This document shows, piece after piece, positions 1 through 11,463 of a stretch of DNA of 64,000 bases. The stretch lies in the NCBI RefSeq assembly GCF_003001675.1, contig NZ_PVYW01000009.1:124001-188000 (forward strand), written 5' to 3'. The position numbers and the translations under genes are program-made. The notes under the pieces are model-generated. The model worked only from the letters and a program-made list of their open reading frames with translations. It was not told the origin of the DNA and searched no databases. The DNA comes from Cohnella sp. SGD-V74. GTDB taxonomy: Bacteria; Bacillota; Bacilli; Paenibacillales; Paenibacillaceae. The first letter of the stretch is position 1. Each line of letters starts with the position of its first letter.

Positions 1-909
1 GAACTTGCGCACGATGGCCGGATTGGATTTGACGAACAGCAGGGCGATCTGGTGAAAATAAGTAAAGAAGCCGAGCACGAGGTTCATCAGGCTGCCGGCT
101 ACGGCGAACGAAGCGACGGCGAGCGTGCCGCGGTCGGTCGTGCCGAGCAGGGCGTTAAGGATCGGCAGCACCCAGACGACGATCAGCGACGAATACAGGA
201 GCGGGTTGTAGAACTTGGCTACCTGCTTCGGCTCGGTAATCTCGCATTCCTCGTCCTTCTCGGGCAACTGCTTAATCAGCTTGCTCGATTCCCACCAGCT
301 CAGGCCGGCTTCGATCATCATGCCGAACACGAAGATGACGGTCCCATGCAGGGCGCTGTCGACGCCGACCCGCAGGAAGTACTGGGACAGCAGGAACATG
401 CCCAAGAGTCGGAAGACCATCGCGATGGTCAGCCAACGAGTTCTCATTTTATAAATAATGACGCCTTGATAAAGACAGCGGATGCCGGAAAATACCGACA
501 GGAACATCAGCGCGTAGAACGCGCGGATCGCTTCCCCTTCGACGACCGGGTCGGCGCCGTACGCGCCTCCGAATACCCAGTGCCCCGCAGGCGTGTAGGC
601 GATAAGCGCTCCGAACGCGAGCGAAGCGCCGAATACGTAGAAGCTGACTTTGCGAACGGCCCGGAACGAGGTGCGGTCGCGAACGAGCGCCGAGCACGTC
701 TGCCGGAAGAGCACGGCCGGTTTCTCCGTAACGACGAGCAGACTCATCGCCAGCGCGTACCCGGCCAGTATAATCTCGGGATTGTCCGACCTGGCCAGCG
801 TCCCGTTGATGATGATATGCGACAGGTTGATCAGCAGTACGGAGATCCCCATCGGAATGAAAAACAGTAAAAGCCGTCTCAGTGAGACCGGCTCGTTAGA
901 GTGCGGCAT
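1..909 (-). CDS. MATE-like multi-TM membrane protein (C-terminus cut off)
   Basis: The reading frame starts at an ATG at 909, preceded by AAGGAGAG, and stays open to the left edge, so at least 303 residues are present and the C-terminus is missing. Translation begins MPHSNEPVSLRRLLLFFIPM and shows many hydrophobic segments (for example residues 13-32, 45-60, 85-105 and 128-160) with short loops and one charged cytoplasmic-looking stretch near residues 215-235 (KLIKQLPEKDEECEITEP). The overall look matches MATE/MOP-superfamily-like efflux or flippase proteins annotated in Paenibacillus; that assignment comes from memory of the family, with no diagnostic motif seen. Substrate unknown. Confidence 0.65.
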   Translation of the reverse strand, partial: MPHSNEPVSLRRLLLFFIPMGISVLLINLSHIIINGTLARSDNPEIILAGYALAMSLLVVTEKPAVLFRQTCSALVRDRTSFRAVRKVSFYVFGASLAFGALIAYTPAGHWVFGGAYGADPVVEGEAIRAFYALMFLSVFSGIRCLYQGVIIYKMRTRWLTIAMVFRLLGMFLLSQYFLRVGVDSALHGTVIFVFGMMIEAGLSWWESSKLIKQLPEKDEECEITEPKQVAKFYNPLLYSSLIVVWVLPILNALLGTTDRGTLAVASFAVAGSLMNLVLGFFTYFHQIALLFVKSNPAIVRKF

Positions 910-1162
910 GGCAGTAGGCTCTCCTTCGGAAAGCAAAGCTTCCGGTTGTCAGCGATTCAGGAAGTATGAGATCCGCTCTTCTTATCTGAATCGTCTCCGA
1001 CATAACGCCTTCGCCGTCCTGGGGTCGCCGAAGGGGTTTTGCTAGAGATAGGTAGTATTATAGCAGATTATGAAGAATATTCGGGGATCATTTTCGGAGA
1101 ATTAAAACTGGATTTCGCCCCTGCAAAATGATAAATTAAAGAATAAAGCAAATTTAGAGGCT

Positions 1163-1534
1163 TTGTCGAGCAAAGACCGGGTGATGAAAATGCGGGTGGA
1201 CGAACGGTGGCTCGAACGGCAGTTCGCTTACAGCGATAGGCACGGCATTGCGCTTCCGGCTCCGGAGAAAGACTGGGACGAACTGGCGCTCGAATGCCAA
1301 GCCGCAATATTGTCTAGGTGGGAGACGATTCGGGGGAAGATTCCGGATCGAATCAGACATCTGGAGGATGCCATTCGGGAGAAGCAGCAGCTGTTGTTCG
1401 AGGAAGACGATTTCGCCCAATCCTGCCTGATCAACGGGGATATCGCCGACTTGGCCAGCAGGATCAACGACCTGAATATTTGGTTTCGCATCCAGCAAGA
1501 GCTGGAGCCGCAAGCGAAGCTGCATATCGGTTAG
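1163..1534 (+). CDS. hypothetical small soluble protein
   Basis: This frame of about 123 codons lies 23 bases upstream of the terpene synthase gene and probably shares its transcript. The product is charged and helical-looking, with no signal peptide or membrane segment; a Glu/Arg/Gln-rich central helix (IRHLEDAIREKQQLLFEE) suggests a coiled coil. The start is uncertain: TTG at 1163 has AGAGG only two bases before it, while ATG at 1184 lacks a clear ribosome binding site. I do not recognise the family. It is kept because the frame fills the gap exactly and is codon-like; function unknown. Confidence 0.5.
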   Translation: MSSKDRVMKMRVDERWLERQFAYSDRHGIALPAPEKDWDELALECQAAILSRWETIRGKIPDRIRHLEDAIREKQQLLFEEDDFAQSCLINGDIADLASRINDLNIWFRIQQELEPQAKLHIG

Positions 1535-1557
1535 AGCGTTGCGGAGGACCCTACGAA

Positions 1558-2637
1558 ATGACGAAAGAAACGTTATTGGCGGGCCGATCCCCTCGCGGGC
1601 CGTTTTCTTTAATGAAGAGGGTATACAAGTACATTTTGCCGGAAGTCCGGGCCGAGCTCGGGCGCTGGCGGAACATGGCCGGGGGCATTCCCGACCCGGA
1701 GCTGCGCAAGCAGGCGCTGGACAGCATCGCCGGCAAGCAGTTTCATTGCGAAGGCGGGGGCGTCTATGCCGCCGCGAATTTGGAACGGCGGCATGTGCTT
1801 ATTCCGCTGATCGTGGCGCTGCAGACGATCAGCGACTATCTCGACAATCTGTGCGACCGCAGCACCTCGCTCGATCCGAACGACTTTCGCTTGCTGCATC
1901 AGAGCATGCTCGACGCGGTAACTCCGGAAGCCCCGACTCGCAATTACTATGCGCTGCGGGAAGAACAGGACGACGGGGGGTACTTGGAGGCGCTCGTGCA
2001 GGAGTGCAGGAAGCGGATAGCGCAGCTGCCCGCGTACTCCAAGGTGCAGCCGTTCGTGATCGAGCTGGTGCAGCTGTACGGAGATCTTCAAGTATATAAG
2101 CATATTCATCCGACCAAGCGGGAGGGAGAACTGCTCGCCTGGTGGGACAAGCATTCGGCGAATTACCCGGACCTGCATTGGAACGAATTCGCGGCGGCGA
2201 CGGGATCGACGCTCGGTATGTTCATGCTGTTTCTCGCGGCCAGCGATCCGCTGTTGGAGGACCGACAGGCGAAGGAAATCCGCAATCGGTACTTTCCTTC
2301 CATCTGCGGACTGCATATTCTGCTCGATTATTTGATCGACCAGGCGGAGGACCGGGAAGGCGGGGATTTGAACTTCTGCAGCTACTACAACGACCAGCCG
2401 ATGCTCAACGAGCGGATGGAACGCATGGTTCAAGCCGCCAGATCGGCTGCCGAAGGGCTGCCGTTCGGACATTTTCACCGGATGATCGTGGAGGGGCTCG
2501 TCGCGCTGTACTTGTCCGATCCGAAAGTTCGGGATCAGCAGGACGTGCGGATGACCGCCAGGCTGCTCATGAAGGGCAGTCCGTGGACGAGGGTGTTTTT
2601 CTGGCTGAACAGCCATTGGATAAGAAAAGCCATGTAG
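1558..2637 (+). CDS. ytpB: tetraprenyl-beta-curcumene synthase (YtpB/DUF2600)
   Basis: A 359-residue protein matching the YtpB (DUF2600) family, large terpene cyclases that convert C35 tetraprenyl diphosphate to tetraprenyl-beta-curcumene, a precursor of bacterial sesquarterpenes. The family has little similarity to classical terpene synthases; an aspartate-rich DYLDN motif is visible near residues 93-97 and a second acidic segment (LLDYLIDQAEDREGGD) around residue 260. The start is fixed by GGAGG at 1543-1547, ten bases before ATG 1558; the frame stays open upstream to 1318 but has no ribosome binding site there. pfkA follows after 29 bases. Function is inferred from family resemblance. Confidence 0.85.
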   Translation: MTKETLLAGRSPRGPFSLMKRVYKYILPEVRAELGRWRNMAGGIPDPELRKQALDSIAGKQFHCEGGGVYAAANLERRHVLIPLIVALQTISDYLDNLCDRSTSLDPNDFRLLHQSMLDAVTPEAPTRNYYALREEQDDGGYLEALVQECRKRIAQLPAYSKVQPFVIELVQLYGDLQVYKHIHPTKREGELLAWWDKHSANYPDLHWNEFAAATGSTLGMFMLFLAASDPLLEDRQAKEIRNRYFPSICGLHILLDYLIDQAEDREGGDLNFCSYYNDQPMLNERMERMVQAARSAAEGLPFGHFHRMIVEGLVALYLSDPKVRDQQDVRMTARLLMKGSPWTRVFFWLNSHWIRKAM

Positions 2638-2666
2638 AGGCTAGAACTACGGGGAGGAATTTGGAA

Positions 2667-3635
2667 ATGAGCGCAGTAAAAAAGATCGCGGTATTGACGA
2701 GCGGCGGAGATTCGCAAGGGATGAACGCGGCGGTTAGAGCCGTCGTTAGGAGCGCGTTGTTCCGCGGCATTGAAGTTTACGGAGTGCAAAGAGGCTACCA
2801 GGGCCTGATCAATCAGGATCTGAGACCGATGGATCTGCGCAGCGTGGGCGACATCATTCAACGTGGAGGCACCATTCTCCAGACCGCCCGCTGCAAGGAG
2901 TTCATAACGCCGGAAGGCCAGCAGCGCGGGGCTGAAGTGCTTCGCGAGCAGGGCATCGACGGCCTGGTCGTCATCGGAGGCGACGGCTCGTACCAGGGAG
3001 CGAACAAGCTGAGCAAGCTGGGGATCAAGACGATGGGTCTTCCGGGCACGATCGACAACGACATTCCGTTCACCGATTTCACGATCGGCTTCGACACGGC
3101 GGTCAGCATCGTCGTGGACGCGATCAACAAGCTGCGCGACACGATGACTTCGCACGAGAGATCGTCCGTCGTGGAAGTGATGGGACGCCACTGCGGCGAC
3201 ATCGCGCTGTACGCAGGTCTCGCGAGCGGGGCGGAAGCGATTCTCGTTCCCGAAGTTCCGTTCGACATTAAGGATATTTCGCTGCGCATGAAGGACAACT
3301 TCCAGAAGGGCAAGCGGCACGGCATCGTCGTCGTGGCGGAAGGCGTAGGCTCCGGCGAGGAAGTGGCCAAGAACATTACCGAGTACAGCGGCATCGAGCC
3401 TCGCGTAACCGTGCTCGGACATATCCAGCGCGGGGGCGCTCCGACGCACAACGACCGCATTCTGGCGAGCCGTCTGGCCGATTTCGCCGTACAGCGCCTG
3501 ATCGAAGGGGATTCCGCCAAAGGAATCGGCATCGTCAAGGGAGAATTCGTGGCGACGGATATCGACAAAGTTGTGTCGACGAAGAAGACGTTTAACTTGG
3601 ATCTGTACAATTTGGCGCTGCGTTTGGCGCAATAA
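2667..3635 (+). CDS. pfkA: ATP-dependent 6-phosphofructokinase
   Basis: The 322-residue product phosphorylates fructose 6-phosphate to fructose 1,6-bisphosphate in glycolysis. It has the N-terminal nucleotide loop TSGGDSQGMNAAVRA (residues 11-25), the GGDGS motif typical of ATP-using rather than PPi-using enzymes, the catalytic PGTIDNDI segment, and the MGRHCGDIA and GHIQRGG signatures. The loop has Gln where most bacterial enzymes have Pro (GGDSQG), which I recall as common in Paenibacillus. GGGGAGG precedes ATG 2667. A strong terminator follows. Length is normal for the family. Confidence 0.97.
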   Translation: MSAVKKIAVLTSGGDSQGMNAAVRAVVRSALFRGIEVYGVQRGYQGLINQDLRPMDLRSVGDIIQRGGTILQTARCKEFITPEGQQRGAEVLREQGIDGLVVIGGDGSYQGANKLSKLGIKTMGLPGTIDNDIPFTDFTIGFDTAVSIVVDAINKLRDTMTSHERSSVVEVMGRHCGDIALYAGLASGAEAILVPEVPFDIKDISLRMKDNFQKGKRHGIVVVAEGVGSGEEVAKNITEYSGIEPRVTVLGHIQRGGAPTHNDRILASRLADFAVQRLIEGDSAKGIGIVKGEFVATDIDKVVSTKKTFNLDLYNLALRLAQ

Positions 3636-3660
3636 ATCGCAAGATGGGGCTGTAAGCCCG

Positions 3661-3696
3661 GGCTGCTTCCCGATAGAAGGGAAGCGGCCTTTTTTT
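3661..3696 (+). terminator. rho-independent terminator after pfkA
   Basis: An 11-bp stem (GGCTGCTTCCC with GGGAAGCGGCC, one G-U pair) around a 7-base loop is followed by seven T. It closes the ytpB-pfkA transcript and isolates it from the deo block. Confidence 0.9.
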
Positions 3697-3734
3697 GTAT
3701 GTATTTCGCCCTAGCGCGGAATGCTTATATCCAT

Positions 3735-3785
3735 TATAATAGCGGTTGAGAGAACAAAATTTCATTTAAAATGAACAAAATTTCA
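3735..3785 (+). promoter_or_regulatory. -10 box and duplicated DeoR-type operator
   Basis: A TATAAT at 3735-3740 is followed by two exact copies of GAACAAAATTTCA, at 3752-3764 and 3773-3785. Their starts are 21 bp apart, two helical turns. The second copy reads as a TGAA-N6-TTCA palindrome. The layout downstream of the -10 box and just before deoR suggests autorepression relieved by a deoxyribose phosphate, as in B. subtilis DeoR. No good -35 is visible. Confidence 0.65.
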
Positions 3786-3813
3786 AAATTCAGCTCTGCG
3801 AATGGTGTGAACT

Positions 3814-4764
3814 TTGTTGGATAACGACAAGATCAGGAAAGTCGTGGAAGCCGCCAAACTATACTATCAACTGGACTACAGCCAAAATCAGATCGCCGAG
3901 GCTCTGGGGGTGTCCAGGCCGACCGTATCGCGGCTTCTCCAACAGGCGAAGGCGGAAGGCGTCGTCACGATCGAGATCAAGGACCCTACGGAAGATGTCG
4001 AAGTTTTGCGATGCATGCTGAAAGAGCGCTTCCAGCTCAAGAACGCCGTCGTCGCTTTCACTCCGACCTATGACGACAGCGTCGTGAAGAGGTACATCGG
4101 CCAGGCGGCCGCCGCCTATGTCATGGAGCTGGTCAAGGACGGGGATACGATCGGGGCGTCGTGGGGCTCCACGATGTATCAGGTGGCGCTTCATCTGAAG
4201 GCGAAGTCATTGAACAACTCCTTCGTCGTTCAATTGAACGGGGGAGTCAGCGATGCGGATATTCTTATCTCGCCGTCGGAGATCGTCCATCTGTTCGGCA
4301 GGGCGTTTAACGTAACCCCTTACTTCATGTATTTGCCGGCGATCGTCGACCATATTCTCGTCAAGCAGGCGATGCTGACTGACCGGCACATTCGCAGGGT
4401 AATGGATATGGGGCAGAACGCCAACATCGCGGTATTCACGGCGGGCGCCCCCACGGCGGATTCGGTGCTGATCAATTCGAATTATATGCGCAGCGACGAA
4501 TTGGAGACGATAAAGACGAGAGCCGTCGGCGACATCTGCTCGCGCTATTACGACGCGGACGGAGAGATCTGCCTGCCGAGTCTGAACGAGCGCACGGTAG
4601 GCATCGAACTGGCGGATCTGCGCAAGAAGGAGCACTCCATTCTCGTCGCCGGCGGAGCGTCCAAGGTGAACGCCATCTGCGGGGCGCTGCGCGGCAAATA
4701 CGGCAACACGTTGGTGACGGATCAGATTACAGCCAAAGCATTGCTTAAAAAAACGGACATTTAG
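3814..4764 (+). CDS. deoR: deoxyribonucleoside regulator, SorC/DeoR family
   Basis: A 316-residue sugar-binding transcriptional regulator. Residues about 18-48 form a helix-turn-helix ([24 protein letters not shown]) and the rest is the SorC-type effector domain with the [16 protein letters not shown] loop expected to bind a phosphorylated sugar. It resembles B. subtilis DeoR, which represses deoxyribonucleoside catabolism and responds to deoxyribose 5-phosphate. Translation most likely starts at TTG 3814 (or the adjacent TTG 3817); a GTG just upstream at 3805 is followed immediately by a stop. The deoC gene follows after 13 bases, so it is the first gene of the operon it probably controls. 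Confidence 0.9.
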   Translation: MLDNDKIRKVVEAAKLYYQLDYSQNQIAEALGVSRPTVSRLLQQAKAEGVVTIEIKDPTEDVEVLRCMLKERFQLKNAVVAFTPTYDDSVVKRYIGQAAAAYVMELVKDGDTIGASWGSTMYQVALHLKAKSLNNSFVVQLNGGVSDADILISPSEIVHLFGRAFNVTPYFMYLPAIVDHILVKQAMLTDRHIRRVMDMGQNANIAVFTAGAPTADSVLINSNYMRSDELETIKTRAVGDICSRYYDADGEICLPSLNERTVGIELADLRKKEHSILVAGGASKVNAICGALRGKYGNTLVTDQITAKALLKKTDI

Positions 4765-4777
4765 GAGAATCGACCCT

Positions 4778-5449
4778 ATGACCCCTGAACAAATTGCAGC
4801 AACAATCGACCATACGCTGTTATTGGCGACAAGCACGGAGCGGGACATCGTTCGCATTTGCACGGAGGCGAAGCAGTACGGATTCGCGACGGTATGCGTG
4901 AATCCGTACTGGGTTCCGACGGCCGCGCGGGAGCTGGCCGGAAGCCCGGTCGGCGTGACGACGGTAATCGGATTCCCGCTCGGGGCCAGCCGAACGGAGA
5001 TCAAGGCTGCGGAAGCGGAAGACGCGATTCGCGCCGGCGCGACCGAGATCGACATGGTGCTGAACGTCGGCGCGTTGAAATCCGGCCTTAACGATGCCGT
5101 GAAATGGGACATCGAGCAGGTCGTGCAGGCATGCAAGGGCAAAGCCGCCGTCAAGGTCATTATCGAAACCTGCTATTTGACCGACGAGGAGAAGCGGGTT
5201 GCCTCGCAGCTGAGCAAGGAAGCGGGAGCCGACTTCGTGAAGACTTCGACGGGCTTCGGCACAGGCGGCGCGACGGTGGAGGATATCGCTCTGATCCGCA
5301 GCGTCGTCGGCCCCGAGATGGGCATCAAGGCTTCGGGCGGCGTGCGGAATCTCGAGGTGGCCGGCAAGCTGATCGAGGCCGGAGCGACAAGGCTCGGAGC
5401 CAGCTCCTCGATCGCAATCGTCACGGGCGGAACCGCCCAAGGGTACTGA
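4778..5449 (+). CDS. deoC: deoxyribose-phosphate aldolase
   Basis: The 223-residue enzyme cleaves 2-deoxyribose 5-phosphate to glyceraldehyde 3-phosphate and acetaldehyde, the final step of deoxynucleoside sugar breakdown. The Schiff-base lysine lies in [10 protein letters not shown] (Lys155), and the second active-site segments EIDMVLNVG (residues 90-98), KVIIETCYL and IKASGGVRN are intact. Start ATG 4778 is preceded by TTAGGAGAA. Length is normal. Confidence 0.97.
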   Translation: MTPEQIAATIDHTLLLATSTERDIVRICTEAKQYGFATVCVNPYWVPTAARELAGSPVGVTTVIGFPLGASRTEIKAAEAEDAIRAGATEIDMVLNVGALKSGLNDAVKWDIEQVVQACKGKAAVKVIIETCYLTDEEKRVASQLSKEAGADFVKTSTGFGTGGATVEDIALIRSVVGPEMGIKASGGVRNLEVAGKLIEAGATRLGASSSIAIVTGGTAQGY

Positions 5450-5463
5450 GAGGGGGACGCTGG

Positions 5464-6774
5464 GTGAGAACCGTTGACCTGATTACGAAAAAAAGAGACG
5501 GCGGCGAACTGACGGAATCAGAAATCCGTTACTTGATCCAAGGGTATACGGACGGTTCGATTCCGGATTATCAGATGTCGGCGATGGCGATGGCGATCTT
5601 CTTCCGCGGCATGACGCCGGAAGAGAGAGCGATTCTGACGATGGCCATGGTCGATTCGGGAGAGACGATCGACCTGTCCGCCATTTCGGGCGTCAAAGTG
5701 GACAAGCATAGCACGGGAGGCGTAGGAGATACGACGACGCTGGTGCTGGCGCCGCTCGTCGCCGCCATCGGCGTTCCCGTCGCGAAGATGTCGGGACGAG
5801 GACTCGGCCATACGGGCGGAACGATCGACAAGCTGGAGTCGATTCCGGGCTTCCACGTGGAGATCGGGGGCGACGAGTTTATCGAGCTGGTCAATCGCAA
5901 CGGCGTCGCCGTCATCGGCCAGAGCGACAATCTGACGCCCGCGGACAAGAAGCTGTACGGGCTCAGGGACGTCACCGGCACCGTTAACTCGATTCCGCTC
6001 ATCGCCAGCTCGATCATGAGCAAGAAGATCGCTTCGGGAGCGGACGCCATCGTGCTCGACGTCAAGACCGGCGACGGCGCGTTCATGAAGGAAATGTCCG
6101 AGGCGGAGGAGCTTGCGGCCTGCATGGTGGACATCGGCAGCCGCGTCGGAAGGAAGACGGTCGCCGTGCTGTCCGACATGAGCCAGCCGCTGGGCAATGC
6201 GATCGGCAACGCCCTGGAGGTCAGGGAAGCGATCGATACGCTCAGGGGACAAGGACCGGAAGATCTGACGGAGCTGTGTCTGACGCTAGGCAGCCACATG
6301 GCCGTCTTGTCCGGAGCGGCTTCAAGCAAGGAAGAGGCCAGGGCGCTGCTCGAGCAAGCCATCGCAAGCGGCAAGGCGCTCGAGAAGTTCAAGGCGTTCC
6401 TGGCGGCGCAGGGCGGCGACGCTACCGTCGTCGACGAGCCGGAGCGTCTGCCGGCCGCCAAGCGGTTGATCGAGGTGCCGGCGAAGGAATCCGGCTACGT
6501 TGCTTCGATCGCGGCCGAACGAATGGGGCTGGCGGCGATGCTGCTCGGAGCGGGCCGCGCGACCAAAGAATCGAACATCGATCTGGCGGTCGGCATCGTC
6601 CTGCGCAAGAAAATCGGGGATGCGGTGCAAGCGGGCGAGTCTCTTGCAACCGTCCATGCCAACGAAATCGGCGTAGAGGAAGCGATCGCGCGCATCTACG
6701 AGTCGATCTCGATTCGGCCCGAATCGGTGGAGCCACCCTCGCTCGTCGTCGGTGAAGTTCACGCGGATGCGTGA
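5464..6774 (+). CDS. pdp: pyrimidine-nucleoside phosphorylase
   Basis: The 436-residue protein splits uridine, thymidine and deoxyuridine with phosphate into base and (deoxy)ribose 1-phosphate. The family signature [17 protein letters not shown] is complete, as are [12 protein letters not shown] and the [11 protein letters not shown] loop. Translation begins at GTG 5464 behind GAGAGGGGG, 14 bases after deoC, so the two are co-transcribed. The C-terminal alpha/beta domain typical of PyNP is present. No phosphopentomutase gene is seen nearby, though one would be needed to link this step to DeoC. Confidence 0.96.
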   Translation: MRTVDLITKKRDGGELTESEIRYLIQGYTDGSIPDYQMSAMAMAIFFRGMTPEERAILTMAMVDSGETIDLSAISGVKVDKHSTGGVGDTTTLVLAPLVAAIGVPVAKMSGRGLGHTGGTIDKLESIPGFHVEIGGDEFIELVNRNGVAVIGQSDNLTPADKKLYGLRDVTGTVNSIPLIASSIMSKKIASGADAIVLDVKTGDGAFMKEMSEAEELAACMVDIGSRVGRKTVAVLSDMSQPLGNAIGNALEVREAIDTLRGQGPEDLTELCLTLGSHMAVLSGAASSKEEARALLEQAIASGKALEKFKAFLAAQGGDATVVDEPERLPAAKRLIEVPAKESGYVASIAAERMGLAAMLLGAGRATKESNIDLAVGIVLRKKIGDAVQAGESLATVHANEIGVEEAIARIYESISIRPESVEPPSLVVGEVHADA

Positions 6775-6831
6775 CGACGGCCAAGCGATTTGGCAATATT
6801 GGGTTATACTTTTAAAGGGGGTGAAACAACA

Positions 6832-7653
6832 ATGGGCCAGTTGCTAAAACGAATGAACGAGGCGACAGCGCATATTCAGTCTTTGATACCGGGGCGGCCG
6901 AGCATCGGCCTGATTCTCGGTTCCGGCTTGGGCGAGCTGGCCGACGACATTCAGGACGCTGTCCGGATTCCTTACGAGTCGATTCCGCATTTTCCGGTAT
7001 CGACGGTGGAGGGCCATGCGGGGCAGCTCGTAATTGGCCGACTCCATGATCGCACGGTTATTGCCATGCAGGGGCGGTTTCATTATTACGAAGGGTACAC
7101 GATGCAGGAAGTGACTTTCCCGGTTCGCGTCATGAAGGCGCTCGGGGTCGATCATCTTATCGTTACCAACGCGTGCGGAGGCATGAACCCGGCATTCGAG
7201 CCGGGAGATCTGATGCTGATCCGGGATCATCTGAACATGACCGGAGCCAATCCGCTGATTGGAGAGAACGAGCCTTCGCTGGGGCCTCGTTTTCCGGATA
7301 TGAGCCGGGCGTATACACCAGATTTGCTCGAGCTCGTCCGCGAGACGGCGCAGTCGCTGGGGATCAGCGTCAAGGAAGGCGTGTACGCCGGAATTACCGG
7401 CCCGTCCTACATGACGCCTGCCGAGCTGACGATGCTGCGCTTGATGGGCGGCGACGCGGTGGGGATGTCCACCGTGCCGGAGGCGATCGTAGCGAGCCAT
7501 ATGGCGATGAAAGTCATCGGAATCTCCTGCGTGACGGACATGGCAATCGGCGAACATCTGGAGCCGCTCAGCCATGAACAAGTTATTGAGGTCGCGAATC
7601 GGACGAAGCCGAAGTTCATTTCGCTCGTCAAAGCGGTCGTTCAACGGTTGTAG
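6832..7653 (+). CDS. punA: purine-nucleoside phosphorylase (trimeric type)
   Basis: The 273-residue enzyme phosphorolyses purine nucleosides. It belongs to the PNP/MTAP family of trimeric enzymes: LILGSGLGEL near residue 27, the phosphate-binding HAGQLVIG, GRFHYYEGYTMQEVTFPVR, TNACGGMNP and the substrate region MSTVPEAIVA are all visible. AAAGGGGGTG precedes ATG 6832. A 57-base gap follows pdp, without a terminator, so it belongs to the deo transcript. Confidence 0.96.
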   Translation: MGQLLKRMNEATAHIQSLIPGRPSIGLILGSGLGELADDIQDAVRIPYESIPHFPVSTVEGHAGQLVIGRLHDRTVIAMQGRFHYYEGYTMQEVTFPVRVMKALGVDHLIVTNACGGMNPAFEPGDLMLIRDHLNMTGANPLIGENEPSLGPRFPDMSRAYTPDLLELVRETAQSLGISVKEGVYAGITGPSYMTPAELTMLRLMGGDAVGMSTVPEAIVASHMAMKVIGISCVTDMAIGEHLEPLSHEQVIEVANRTKPKFISLVKAVVQRL

Positions 7654-7723
7654 AACGGAATTCCGCAATCGCGTTACCGCAGCAACAACACTACTCCACC
7701 TTACTCTGAAGGAGAGCTAAGAC

Positions 7724-8821
7724 ATGACAAAAACGACTAAGCTTCTTACCGGAATCATGCTGGTCGCTTCCTTGACCTTGACGGCATGCGGAGCTAAAAA
7801 CAACAACAACGGCGGCGGAGCGGCAAGCCCGAGCGCTTCTCCAAGCGCATCTCCGATCGCAAGCGAGAGCGCGTCTCCGAGCGATGCGGTAGACGGCAAA
7901 GGCTTCAAATTCGGGATGGTTACCGACGTAGGCGGCGTTAACGACAAGTCGTTCAACCAGAGCGCGTGGGAAGGCCTGAACAAACTGAAAGACGAGACGG
8001 GCGCGGAAGTCAAATATCAGGAGAGCAAAGAAGCGACGAACTATTTGACGAACCTGAATAAATTCGTGCGCGACGGCTACAACCTCACTTGGGGCATCGG
8101 ATTTTTGCTCGGCGACGCGGTGAAGGACGCGGCGGATAAAAACCCGGACGCTCACCTGGCCATCATCGACAGTGTCGTCGAAGCGCCTAACGTCGCGTCG
8201 ATCACGTTCGCAGAGAACGAAGGCTCGTTCCTGGTCGGCGTAGTCGCGGGTTTGATGACGAAAACGAACAAAATCGGCTTCGTCGGCGGCATCGACATTC
8301 CGGTCATCAAACGGTTCGAGCTCGGTTTCGTAGCCGGCGTAGCCGCAGTGAACCCGGACGCGAAAGTGGAGATCAACTATACGGGCGCGTTCGACAAAGC
8401 GGATCTGGGCAAAGCGGCTGCGGCTTCGATCTACAACGCCGGCGCCGACATCGTCTTCCACGCGGCTGGCGGCACGGGCAACGGAGTCTTCAACGAGGCG
8501 AAAGAGCGCAACAAATCCGCGGCTGCGGACAAGAAAGTATGGGTTATCGGCGTAGACAAAGACCAATCGCTCGAATTCGGCGACGACGTGACGCTGACGT
8601 CCATGCTTAAGCGCGTAGACGAAGCGGTATACCGCGTGTCGAAGGAAATGATCGAGGGCAATTTCCCGGCCGGTCAAATTACGACGCTCGGCCTGAAGGA
8701 CAACGCGGTGGGCTTGCCCGAAACTTCGACGAAAAACGTTCCTCAAGAGGTTCTCGACAAAGTCGAAGAGTACAAGCAAAAAATCATTAGCGGCGAAATT
8801 ACGGTGCCGACTGCCCAGTAA
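7724..8821 (+). CDS. BMP-family nucleoside-binding lipoprotein
   Basis: A 365-residue extracytoplasmic receptor. The signal peptide ends in the lipobox LTAC (lipidated Cys22), followed by an Asn/Gly/Ser/Pro linker to about residue 53 and then a BMP (basic membrane protein/PnrA-like) domain with FGMVTDVGGVNDKSFNQSAWEGL. Members of this family bind purine or general nucleosides; B. subtilis NupN is the nearest comparison. Genes for an ATPase and two permeases follow directly. GAAGGAGAG sets the start. Nucleoside specificity is inferred from family and from the adjoining phosphorylase genes. Confidence 0.93.
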   Translation: MTKTTKLLTGIMLVASLTLTACGAKNNNNGGGAASPSASPSASPIASESASPSDAVDGKGFKFGMVTDVGGVNDKSFNQSAWEGLNKLKDETGAEVKYQESKEATNYLTNLNKFVRDGYNLTWGIGFLLGDAVKDAADKNPDAHLAIIDSVVEAPNVASITFAENEGSFLVGVVAGLMTKTNKIGFVGGIDIPVIKRFELGFVAGVAAVNPDAKVEINYTGAFDKADLGKAAAASIYNAGADIVFHAAGGTGNGVFNEAKERNKSAAADKKVWVIGVDKDQSLEFGDDVTLTSMLKRVDEAVYRVSKEMIEGNFPAGQITTLGLKDNAVGLPETSTKNVPQEVLDKVEEYKQKIISGEITVPTAQ

Positions 8822-8846
8822 TTACTAACCGATAAAGGGTGCGACT

Positions 8847-10386
<1,540 letters not shown>

Positions 10387-10403
<17 letters not shown>

Positions 10404-11463
10404 AGCATTTACAAAAGATTCCGCGATTGTTCCTCTTGTCGCCATCCTGCTCGGCTTGATCGTCGGGGCGATCATCATGCTGATCGGAGGCTACGATCCG
10501 ATTCTTGCTTACCGCTCCTTGCTGGATACCGTATTCGGCAACCGGTACGACTTCGGCGAGACGCTGACGGCGATTACTCCGATCCTGTTCACCGGTCTAG
10601 CGGTCGCGTTTGCTTTCCGTACCGGACTGTTCAATATCGGCGCCGAAGGGCAGTACATCATGGGCATGACCGGGGCGACCGTCATCGGCGTCACCATGAA
10701 CCTTCCCTGGTACATTCACGCTCCGCTCGCGGTTGTCGTAGGGGCGCTCGTGGGCGGCGTCTGGGGAATGATTGCCGGTTACTTGAAGGCGGCCAGAGGC
10801 GTGAACGAAGTCATCACGACGATCATGCTCAACTGGATCGCGCTGCATCTGGCGAACTATATCGTCAGGCGCTTCCTGCTCGAACCGGGCAAGGGCAGAT
10901 CGTACATGGTCGACGATTCGGCATCCGTCGCGATCGGCTGGCTGTCGCGGTTCATGGACGACGCGCGGATGCACTGGGGAATGGTCGTTGCGCTTCTGGG
11001 AGTTATTTTCTTCTACTATTTCCTATGGCGCACGAAGCAAGGCTTCGAGCTCAGAGTGGTCGGCTCGAACCCGGACGCGGCCAACTATGCGGGCATCAGC
11101 GTAAACAAAGGCGTCGTCAAGGCGATGTTCATTTCGGGAGCGCTCGCGGGACTGGCCGGCGTATTCCAGGTGCTCGGCGTATTCCACAACCAGGTCATCT
11201 CCGCCGGCCATACCGGCCACGGCTTCGACGGCATCGCCGTCGCTCTGCTGGGAGGCAACAATCCGCTCGGCGTATTGCTTGGCGCGATTCTGTTCGGAGT
11301 TCTGTCGTACGGCGCCGCCGGCGTGAGCTTCGGTGCGGACGTTCCTCCGGAAATTATCCGCATCGTGATCGGCTCGGTCATTTTCTTCGTTGCGGCCCCG
11401 GGCATCATTCGCTGGCTGCTGAAGCGAGTATCCGGCAAGAAACGCAAAGAGGAGGCGATCTAG
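10387..11463 (+). CDS. nupP: nucleoside ABC transporter permease 1
   Basis: A 358-residue membrane protein of the BPD_transp_2 (branched-chain amino acid/ribose/nucleoside) permease family, with about ten hydrophobic segments and the family loop VVGSNPDAANYAGISVNKG around residues 225-245. GGAGGGGCGGGCA precedes its GTG start inside the end of the ATPase gene. The final codon abuts the next permease gene, forming a tightly coupled importer operon. Confidence 0.93.

Noticed and set aside
960..1040. Riboswitch or T-box between the MATE-like gene and the next gene
   Set aside because: Only a weak CCTTCG/CGAAGG pair is visible, with no conserved riboswitch core.
1318..1557. Upstream in-frame extension of ytpB
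   Set aside because: It overlaps the preceding gene, has no ribosome binding site, and family proteins begin near the ATG at 1558.
4207..5160. Long minus-strand frame antisense to deoR/deoC
   Set aside because: A shadow of high-GC coding sequence; both plus-strand genes are unmistakable.
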